A stretch of 11,297 bases of DNA from Bacteroidota bacterium (lineage in GTDB: Bacteria; Bacteroidota; Bacteroidia; Chitinophagales; Chitinophagaceae). The notes under the pieces were generated by a model. The model saw only the letters and a list, made by a program, of their open reading frames with translations. It had not been told where the DNA came from and did not search any database. Shown here piece by piece: positions 5,648 to 11,297 of the stretch. Both the position numbers and the translations under genes were made by a program. The stretch lies in contig JAJXYG010000244.1 of NCBI GenBank assembly GCA_021780705.1, forward strand, positions 1-11,297. The letters are read 5' to 3'. The number at the start of each line of letters is the position of its first letter. Within the stretch, counting starts at the first letter, position 1.

Positions 5648-7795
5648 TTATTTGGTGGATGGGGTGGAGGTTTTGATTCTGGGTCTTTCCGGAAGGGTGG
5701 CCGCTGCCTTATGGTGAATATTCCCGGCAGGAGCCTTCGGTGCCCCGGTTGCCGGTTTGGGTTTAGGGCTGTCTTCCCCATCTTCCATGGACCGGACCTT
5801 TTGCAGGGTTGTGGAATCGTCCTGTTCATCAATACCGATGGTATCGGTCAGGATTTTAAGATACCTGCGTTCATTGGCAAAGGAGGAATCCTTTTCCCGT
5901 GTCCTGGCCCTGAGGATGGAATCCCGCTGCCGCAAGGCCTCGTCAATCCGGGCGGGCATCAGGTTGAGCGCAGCCAATTTTTCTATCAGGGCCTTCCGGT
6001 CAGGTTCCGTTATGGAATCTCTCAGGTATTGTTCTATCATCAAACTGGCAATGGGTGCGGAACTGTTGGCACCAAATCCTGCATTTTCACAAATCACTGC
6101 AATGGCAATCTTGGGATCTTCCCTGGGAGCAAAAGCGGCAAAGAAGGCATGTGACTTCTGCTTGACCCCCCGGTAATAGTTTTCTACCGTACCGGTTTTA
6201 CCGCACACGGTAATTCCGGGAACCTTGGCCGCGGCACCGGTACCGGTTTCCATCACATCCTGCATCCCGTCATGCACTGCCTCAAAGAGGGTATCTGGAA
6301 TGGACAGAGGATGATGTCTGGTTTTAAAGGAATCCAGCAGTCCATACTTGTCCCCACCCTGAATGGAGTCCACCAGGTGGGGAGTAATGTACCAGCCCTT
6401 GTTGGCCAGATAGGCCATTTCGTTGGCTACCTGCAGCGGGGTGACATTGACTTCACCCTGGCCGATGCTGACAGACTTAAAACTGCAGAAATTCCAGTGC
6501 CCCTTTCCGTAAATCCGGTCATAGGTTCTGGGGGTAGGGATCAGGCCGCCTATTTCGGTAGGAATGTCCACTCCCAATTTATGGCCCAGTCCAAACCCAT
6601 ACATAAAGCGGTCCCAAACCATCAGGCTGGAATCCGCCGTTTCATATTTGGGATTGTCGATAACCCTTTGCATGACATTGGCGAAATAAGTATTGCAGGA
6701 CACTGCAATAGCTTCTTTCAGGTTAAAATTTCCGGGATCCAGGCACCCCATGGGCTTTCCGCAACCATAAAAGGCCCCGGTGCACAAAAACCGGGTAGAA
6801 GTCGTAATGACCCCTTCCTGCAAACCGATCAGGGCCTGAAGAGTCTTGAAGGTGGACCCGGGAGAATAGAAGGCATGGACGGTCCGGTTGAGCATGGGCA
6901 GCCTGGGATCCAGAAATAGGCGGCCGCCTTCCGGTTCGCTGAGCATCTTGGGATCATAAGTGGGGCTGCTGACCATGGCCAGGATTCCGCCGGTTTTGGG
7001 ATCAATGGCGACAATGGCACCGATCTTATTTTCCATGAGGTGTTCCCCCAGCCGCTGCAGGTTTATGTCCAGGGCCAGGTAAAGGTTGCTGCCCGGAACG
7101 GCAGCAGTATCGTATTTCCCATTGTCAAATTTTTCGGTAAGCCGGTTCTTGTTGTCCCGCTTCCAGTACTGAATACCCCGCTGCCCCATCAGCACCCGCT
7201 CATAACTCCTTTCCAGCCCGGTTTTTCCGGCATAGTCTCCCATCTGGTATCCCTCCCCCTGGTGCCTTTTGAGAAAGGAAGAGTCCACTTCAGACAGGTA
7301 ACCCAGGATATTGCCGGCCGCATCATAGGGATAGTCCCTGACCGGACGCTCCTGCAAATAAAAGGCAGGCACAAATTTGTACATACTCTCATTGATCTTG
7401 GCGATCTTCTCCTCGGAGAGCAAGGGTTCAAATACAGACGCCCGGTAGGAGCGATTGCGGATAATGGCGGTAAGTATTCGTTTTTTGAATTCCGGCAGGT
7501 CGATTCCCAAAATCCTGCAGAGTGCTGCGGTGTCCAGGTTCATCCCGTGAATTTTACTGGGGGTAACCATCAGGTCGTAGATGATCCGGTTGCGCAAAAT
7601 CACCTTCCCGTTTCGGTCATACAGGATCCCGCGGTCCGGGTAAATCACTTTGCGAAATTTACCCTGTTCATCAGCCAGGATGGAATATTTGTTGCTGAAT
7701 AACTGCAGGTTCATCAGGCGCACAATAATCACCGCAGCCATCAGGATGAAAAGGGCCTTAATTAAATTTTTTCGGGATTGGTTAAAAGCGGGCAA
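5648..7795 (-). CDS. mrdA: Penicillin-binding protein 2 (elongasome transpeptidase, class B PBP)
   Basis: PBP2 cross-links new peptidoglycan and activates RodA. The 715-residue protein has a membrane anchor (about 11-30), the class B pedestal domain with RGILYDRNG (55-63) and GLERSYE (193-199), and a transpeptidase domain with all catalytic motifs: STFK (Ser314 nucleophile, Lys317), SCN (366-368) and KTGT (533-536). It is longer than usual because of a C-terminal extension (about 590-715): a charged helical stretch, then a Lys/Pro/Ala-rich tail after about 671 that should lie in the periplasm. The start is TTG at 7795; an in-frame stop lies 18 bases upstream and the next ATG falls inside the anchor, so no ATG fits. 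The mreD stop is 63 bases upstream. That gap contains TATTTTTG (7845-7852, minus strand) without a clear -33 element, so an internal promoter is possible. Confidence 0.95.
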   Translation of the reverse strand: MPAFNQSRKNLIKALFILMAAVIIVRLMNLQLFSNKYSILADEQGKFRKVIYPDRGILYDRNGKVILRNRIIYDLMVTPSKIHGMNLDTAALCRILGIDLPEFKKRILTAIIRNRSYRASVFEPLLSEEKIAKINESMYKFVPAFYLQERPVRDYPYDAAGNILGYLSEVDSSFLKRHQGEGYQMGDYAGKTGLERSYERVLMGQRGIQYWKRDNKNRLTEKFDNGKYDTAAVPGSNLYLALDINLQRLGEHLMENKIGAIVAIDPKTGGILAMVSSPTYDPKMLSEPEGGRLFLDPRLPMLNRTVHAFYSPGSTFKTLQALIGLQEGVITTSTRFLCTGAFYGCGKPMGCLDPGNFNLKEAIAVSCNTYFANVMQRVIDNPKYETADSSLMVWDRFMYGFGLGHKLGVDIPTEIGGLIPTPRTYDRIYGKGHWNFCSFKSVSIGQGEVNVTPLQVANEMAYLANKGWYITPHLVDSIQGGDKYGLLDSFKTRHHPLSIPDTLFEAVHDGMQDVMETGTGAAAKVPGITVCGKTGTVENYYRGVKQKSHAFFAAFAPREDPKIAIAVICENAGFGANSSAPIASLMIEQYLRDSITEPDRKALIEKLAALNLMPARIDEALRQRDSILRARTREKDSSFANERRYLKILTDTIGIDEQDDSTTLQKVRSMEDGEDSPKPKPATGAPKAPAGNIHHKAAATLPERPRIKTSTPSTK

Positions 7796-7858
7796 AGAGT
7801 AATCTGGATTTTAAATGCGGAATCCGGATGAATTCCAATGGGTACAAAAATAAGATGT

Positions 7859-8392
7859 CTAGGCCGTATTCGTTTTAAATCTTTGCCTTCGCGAGAATAA
7901 TAATTCAGTGATGATTACCAGCAGCAGGCTTACCGCGGCGGAAAGCACGGTCTTGATCAGGAAATAGAAAAATCCCCCTGACTCCAGGGCCTCCAGGAAA
8001 AACAGGAAGGCATGATGGATCAGGGTCAGGATGGACACATAGGTCATATAGGGGGTAAAGCCCATAGAAGTGATCGAGGGTTCGTTATAATTACTTTCAG
8101 CGCCTTCCTGGGAGATCAGCAAATTGATCAAAAAAGGCCTCAGGTAGGCAATCAGCACACATGCGGCAGTATGCATCCCGTAGGATTTGGTAAATGCATC
8201 CAGGCAGAATCCCAGGACAAATCCCAGTATCATCTGGGTGCGCCTGCCCATCTTGAAGGGCAACCAGAGCAGGAACAGGTAATACAGGTAGGGCACCACC
8301 AGGTGGTGCAACGGGGGAATCTGGTTAAGCACAAAAACCTGCACCAGCAGGAACAGGCAGAAACGGATGATATTTTTAACCAGGCTACTCAT
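7859..8392 (-). CDS. mreD: Rod shape-determining protein MreD
   Basis: MreD is the small integral membrane subunit of the Rod complex that binds MreC. The 177-residue product is almost entirely hydrophobic, with about five to six predicted helices (roughly 7-25, 33-48, 53-70, 74-93, 115-135 and 142-166). It includes the moderately conserved GFVLGFCLD (57-65) and ends in a basic cytoplasmic tail. MreD is poorly conserved in sequence, so the call also relies on position: its ATG overlaps the end of mreC by eight bases, implying translational coupling, and PBP2 follows. Length is typical. Confidence 0.92.
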   Translation of the reverse strand: MSSLVKNIIRFCLFLLVQVFVLNQIPPLHHLVVPYLYYLFLLWLPFKMGRRTQMILGFVLGFCLDAFTKSYGMHTAACVLIAYLRPFLINLLISQEGAESNYNEPSITSMGFTPYMTYVSILTLIHHAFLFFLEALESGGFFYFLIKTVLSAAVSLLLVIITELLFSRRQRFKTNTA

Positions 8393-9242
8393 TGGTCTTC
8401 TGGAAGCGATTTAACAGTTGCGAAGGCTCCTGTTTCTGGAGATTCTTTATGATATATACATACTGAAGGTTATAAAAATTGGCGGCGGTCTTCACCTTCA
8501 TGGAGGCCACCTGTCCGTTTTTCTCATGATCGACCTTCCAGACCGTGCCGATGAGCAGCCCATAGGGGAACTTGTCCGAGAAGCCGCTGGTAACCACCGT
8601 ATCTCCGGGAAATACCTTGATATCGGCAGGGATGTCCTTTAAAATCACAAAATTGGGATCAACTCCGTCCCAAATGATACTGCCGGTGACCCCATTGCGC
8701 TTCAGTTTGGCACTCACATTGCTTTGGCGGTGCAGCAGGCTCATTACTACTGAATAATTATTGCTGACATCCACAATGGACCCCACCACATTATTGAAAA
8801 TATCGGTCACGGCAAGATCCTTTTCCACCCCCTGTTGAAGCCCCCGGTGTAATTCCAGGTAATTATTTTCTAGACTCACGGAATTGCCTACCACCCGTGC
8901 GGGAAGATAGAGGTACTTCCGGGCCAGGATCGAAGTATCCATTCTTACGGAGTCCACCCTTGAATTGCTGACTGTATCAGGCAGTTCAAAATCATTTTTA
9001 AGCTGGTTATAAAGCCGGGCATTGACCTTCATCAGGGAATCATTGGTTCTTTTCAGTTCGAAATAGGATTCCACCGTACTGAACTGATTGCTGATCCTGC
9101 CGGCCACCTCCCCTGCGACGGCCGAATAGGCGGTATGCTGGTAGCGGTTATAACTGAAAACCATAAAAAGGGAAATCCCCATCAGGCATAGGAAGAACAG
9201 GAAATTGAAATAAATGCGTATGAAAAGAAGAATATTGCGCAT
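8385..9242 (-). CDS. mreC: Rod shape-determining protein MreC
   Basis: MreC is a bitopic inner-membrane protein that binds PBP2 in the periplasm and switches on the RodA-PBP2 pair. The 285-residue product has one membrane helix (about 10-31), a coiled-coil-prone segment (about 50-86) that normally drives dimerisation, and the double beta-barrel domain. Conserved stretches there are PARVVGNS (114-121), NNYLELHRGLQQGV (126-139) and VFPGDTVVTSGFSDKFPYGL (210-229). The size is normal. It starts 112 bases after mreB; no convincing promoter or hairpin was found in that gap, so it is likely read from the mreB promoter. Confidence 0.95.
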   Translation of the reverse strand: MRNILLFIRIYFNFLFFLCLMGISLFMVFSYNRYQHTAYSAVAGEVAGRISNQFSTVESYFELKRTNDSLMKVNARLYNQLKNDFELPDTVSNSRVDSVRMDTSILARKYLYLPARVVGNSVSLENNYLELHRGLQQGVEKDLAVTDIFNNVVGSIVDVSNNYSVVMSLLHRQSNVSAKLKRNGVTGSIIWDGVDPNFVILKDIPADIKVFPGDTVVTSGFSDKFPYGLLIGTVWKVDHEKNGQVASMKVKTAANFYNLQYVYIIKNLQKQEPSQLLNRFQKTNE

Positions 9243-9354
9243 GGGGGATTGCCTTACCGATCCCGTCTCCGGGAATTTATGTTGGATTTGAAATTACATT
9301 CCATCAGGAAAAAATGAATCAGGTGGGATTTCCTCCTGGCCGGGATATCCGCAA

Positions 9355-10380
9355 TTACCTCATGACAAAGGGATACCGGTCATAATGCTTGAGTGCCAAC
9401 CCGGTACCTCTTACCACACTTTTCAGGGGGTCGTCGGCCACATGTACAGGCAATTTGATTTTTGCAGCCAGTCTCTTGTCTAATCCTCTTAACAGGGCCC
9501 CGCCTCCCGTGATATACAGCCCCCTGCGGTAGATATCCGAAGCCAGTTCCGGCGGGGTGGTTTCCAGGGCTTTGAGGATCCCTTCCTCTATTTTGAAAAT
9601 GGACTTGTCCAATGCTTCCGCTATTTCCTGATAGCTGACCATGATCTGCTTGGGGATACCGGTGACCAGGTCCCGACCGTTTACCGGCATGTCTTCCGGG
9701 GGATTGTCGATATCTTTCATGGCCGCCCCAATCTGTATCTTGATCTGCTCAGCCGTGCGCTCCCCGATCAGGAGACTATGATATCTCCGAAGGGCTTCCA
9801 TGATGTCCGCAGTGAATTCATCCCCGGCAATCCGGATAGACTGGTCGCAGACGATTCCTGCAAGTGCAATCACCGTGATCCCGGTAGTACCTCCCCCTAT
9901 ATCAATAATCATATTGCCCACCGGCTCCTCTACATCAATTCCTATCCCCAGGGCAGCTGCCATCGGTTCGTGGATCAGGTATACCTCCTTGGCCCCCGCC
10001 TGCTCGGCGCTGTCTCTTACTGCACGTTTCTCCACTTCGGTAATGCTGCTGGGAATGCAAATCATCATCCTCCAGCTTGGAGGAAAGAGGGGTTTTTTGG
10101 GATAGATCTTTTTGATCATTTCCCGTATCATCAGCTCGGCCGCATTAAAATCCGCAATCACCCCGTCCTTAAGGGGACGGACCGTCCGGATGCTTTCATG
10201 GGTTTTTTCATGCATCATGAGGGCTTTCTTGCCCACCGCCAGTATGTTTTTGGGATTGTTTCGATCCAGGGCAACTATAGAAGGCTCATTGACCACCACC
10301 ACATCATTATGAATGATTAGGGTGTTGGCAGTGCCCAGATCGATCGCGATTTCCTGAGTAAAAAAATTTAAAAGACCCAT
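9355..10380 (-). CDS. mreB: Rod shape-determining protein MreB (bacterial actin)
   Basis: MreB forms membrane-bound ATP-dependent filaments that orient side-wall synthesis. The 341-residue product has every actin-fold nucleotide motif: phosphate-1 DLGTANT (14-20), the catalytic Glu in HEPMAAA (Glu138), phosphate-2 DIGGGTTG (160-167) and the adenosine motif TGGGA (291-295). The N-terminus MGLLNFFTQ is short and hydrophobic, consistent with direct membrane attachment. Length is that of the family. It is the first gene of the mreB-mreC-mreD-mrdA-rodA run; upstream lies a 382-base non-coding gap with a good promoter and a palindrome, so the operon most likely starts here. Confidence 0.97.
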   Translation of the reverse strand: MGLLNFFTQEIAIDLGTANTLIIHNDVVVVNEPSIVALDRNNPKNILAVGKKALMMHEKTHESIRTVRPLKDGVIADFNAAELMIREMIKKIYPKKPLFPPSWRMMICIPSSITEVEKRAVRDSAEQAGAKEVYLIHEPMAAALGIGIDVEEPVGNMIIDIGGGTTGITVIALAGIVCDQSIRIAGDEFTADIMEALRRYHSLLIGERTAEQIKIQIGAAMKDIDNPPEDMPVNGRDLVTGIPKQIMVSYQEIAEALDKSIFKIEEGILKALETTPPELASDIYRRGLYITGGGALLRGLDKRLAAKIKLPVHVADDPLKSVVRGTGLALKHYDRYPFVMR

Positions 10381-10414
10381 GTTTTACCAGATATTGAAAA
10401 ATTATAGTTGGATG

Positions 10415-10445
10415 CAAAGTTGTAGGAAATAATTTGAAATAACAA
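10415..10445 (-). promoter_or_regulatory. mreB: Probable promoter of the mreB operon
   Basis: On the minus strand TTG (10445-10443) is followed after 20 bases by CAACTTTG (10422-10415), one base off the Bacteroidota -7 consensus TAnnTTTG, with -33 to -7 spacing as expected. Start of transcription would fall near 10408, giving a leader of about 28 bases before the mreB ATG. The leader is AT-rich, as usual for this phylum, with no Shine-Dalgarno sequence. Confidence 0.5.
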
Positions 10446-10447
10446 TG

Positions 10448-10467
10448 GCAAAACCCGCGGGTTTTGC
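10448..10467. promoter_or_regulatory. Perfect 20-bp palindrome next to the mreB promoter
   Basis: GCAAAACCCG and its exact complement CGGGTTTTGC are joined without a spacer. The palindrome ends two bases upstream of the -33 TTG of the probable mreB promoter, the usual position for an operator or activator site. As RNA it could fold into a hairpin with a four-base loop. On the minus strand no T run follows, so it is a poor terminator for purD; on the plus strand only AGGTTTTATC follows. A protein-binding site is the better guess. Confidence 0.45.
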
Positions 10468-10762
10468 AGGTTTTATCATAATTTTCTACACACCGGTTAT
10501 GGATGAAACGAGGGACTTACCGATTTATTTGATACAGCCGTATTTACTTTTTTAAAACCCAAACTGACCCTGAAAGACCGGGGTCTTTTCTTCCTGATAA
10601 AAAGATTAAATCGTTCTAGAGTGCTGCTTCTGGGTACCGGGTACTACCGGTGGAAAAACTGCGTGATTTCCTTGCCGGATCCCTCAACGATCTGCCGGAA
10701 ATTTCAGCACATAAATCCCTGTAAATGAGTAAAATGGAAGGTTTGCTAATTCATCCCTTACG

Positions 10763-11297
10763 TCAGGAAATAAATTCATACCCAATATCAGTGCGGTAAT
10801 ATTTTCCCTGGAAATGGATTTTGGCCAGGGTATCAAGCGACAATTCCACTGCTTCGGCCAACTGGTCAGCTTTCGCAGAAACCGCGAGTACCCTTCCTCC
10901 GTTAGTAACCACCGTATCTCCTTTTAGTTTTGTGCCCGCATGAAATACCATCACCCCGCCTTCCGGTTCCATGGTTTTGACCGCTTCAGGGTCTTCCAGG
11001 TAGGCAAATTCGATAGCGAATCCCTTCTGGTAGGGCCCGGGATATCCTTCGCTTACGGCCACGACGGTGGAAGCCGCCTGCGCATCAATGGACACCTTCT
11101 CTTCAGACAGTGTCTGCTTTTCCGCAGCTACCAGCAGGCTGACCAGGTCGTTTTTGAGGCGCAGCATGACCACTTCGGTTTCAGGGTCGCCCATCCGGCA
11201 ATTGTATTCAATGACATAGGGCTCGTCCTCTACCCGGATCAATCCAAAGAAAATAAATCCTTTGTAATCAATCCCTTCCTCGCTGAGTCCCTTGATG
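10763..11297 (-). CDS. purD: Phosphoribosylamine-glycine ligase (GARS), C-terminal part
   Basis: PurD is the ATP-grasp enzyme joining glycine to phosphoribosylamine in step two of purine synthesis. Only the last 177 residues are in the window; the gene runs off the right edge. The visible part begins within the ATP-grasp core, with GIDYKGFIFFGLI followed by YVIEYNCRMGDPETE, which contains the Glu and Asn metal ligands and the GDPE motif diagnostic of PurD. The C-terminal domain follows, with VVAVSEGYPGPYQKG, VFHAGTK and the typical NGGRVLAVSA near the end. The stop is TGA at 10763-10765. It lies on the same strand as mreB but 382 bases upstream and is unrelated in function. Confidence 0.95.
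   Translation of the reverse strand, partial: IKGLSEEGIDYKGFIFFGLIRVEDEPYVIEYNCRMGDPETEVVMLRLKNDLVSLLVAAEKQTLSEEKVSIDAQAASTVVAVSEGYPGPYQKGFAIEFAYLEDPEAVKTMEPEGGVMVFHAGTKLKGDTVVTNGGRVLAVSAKADQLAEAVELSLDTLAKIHFQGKYYRTDIGYEFIS

Larger units (their letters stand above)
10381..10762. other. Non-coding gap between purD and mreB
   Basis: This 382-base stretch contains the mreB promoter and palindrome near its mreB end. It also holds a second inverted repeat, AAAGACC-GG-GGTCTTT (10573-10588), with a T-rich flank (TCTTCC) on the plus strand only and no obvious role. The purD-proximal part has no clear terminator. Plus-strand frames are open for short distances (10499-10555, 10507-10728 and 10620-10724) and read protein-like in places, but no intact gene with a proper start is present. 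Confidence 0.6.

Noticed and set aside
6272..7702. Two plus-strand open frames of 215 and 220 residues opposite PBP2
   Set aside because: They are shadows of the PBP2 gene, which has complete STFK, SCN and KTGT motifs in the opposite frame.
10573..10588. AAAGACC-GG-GGTCTTT as the purD terminator
   Set aside because: On the minus strand the stem is followed by CAGGGTCAG, with no T run, and it lies about 175 bases past the stop codon.
1..11297. Mobile element, phage, defence island or CRISPR array
   Set aside because: No transposase, integrase, tRNA-flanked repeats, spacer arrays or toxin-antitoxin pairs were seen; gene content is chromosomal core plus one regulatory operon.

Overview
The window looks like a chromosomal piece of a Bacteroidota bacterium, probably a non-Bacteroides, carotenoid-producing lineage (Chitinophagaceae- or Saprospiraceae-like is a guess). 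The evidence is gene content and order (mreB-mreC-mreD-PBP2-rodA), a CrtY-type lycopene cyclase, an ECF sigma factor followed by an anti-sigma-like membrane protein and a Spy-like periplasmic protein, TAnnTTTG-type promoter boxes, and the lack of clear Shine-Dalgarno sequences. Base composition is even throughout, and I see no transposase, phage gene, CRISPR array, tRNA or rRNA.

Layout. On the plus strand, positions 23-1207 encode lycopene cyclase. After an 85-base gap comes a tight three-gene operon (1293-3357): an ECF sigma factor, a single-pass membrane protein with five copies of a VPxGYFxxL motif on its predicted cytoplasmic side, and a small secreted Spy-like protein. The 135-base gap at 3358-3492 holds two hairpins with T-rich tails and, between them, a well-spaced Bacteroidota promoter signature. 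This may be a very short non-coding transcript as well as the operon terminator.

Everything from 3493 to the end is on the minus strand. Read in the direction of transcription (from high to low coordinates), it starts with the 3' part of purD (10763-11297, cut by the window edge). A 382-base non-coding stretch follows, with a perfect 20-bp palindrome beside the likely mreB promoter. Then come mreB, mreC, mreD, the class B penicillin-binding protein 2 (mrdA) and rodA, the complete core of the Rod elongasome. A metallo-beta-lactamase-fold hydrolase lies last. MreB filaments position the machine, MreC and MreD link and activate it across the inner membrane, RodA polymerises glycan strands and PBP2 cross-links them.

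The main anomalies are a one-base frame break in rodA at a run of five G (coding strand; plus-strand 4899-4903), which splits an otherwise intact 451-residue protein; a long Lys/Pro/Ala-rich tail on PBP2; an enlarged charged loop in RodA; and the repeat-bearing putative anti-sigma factor. The best candidate for a little-described system is the sigma / repeat-protein / Spy-like module. Most of the rest is ordinary core genome.
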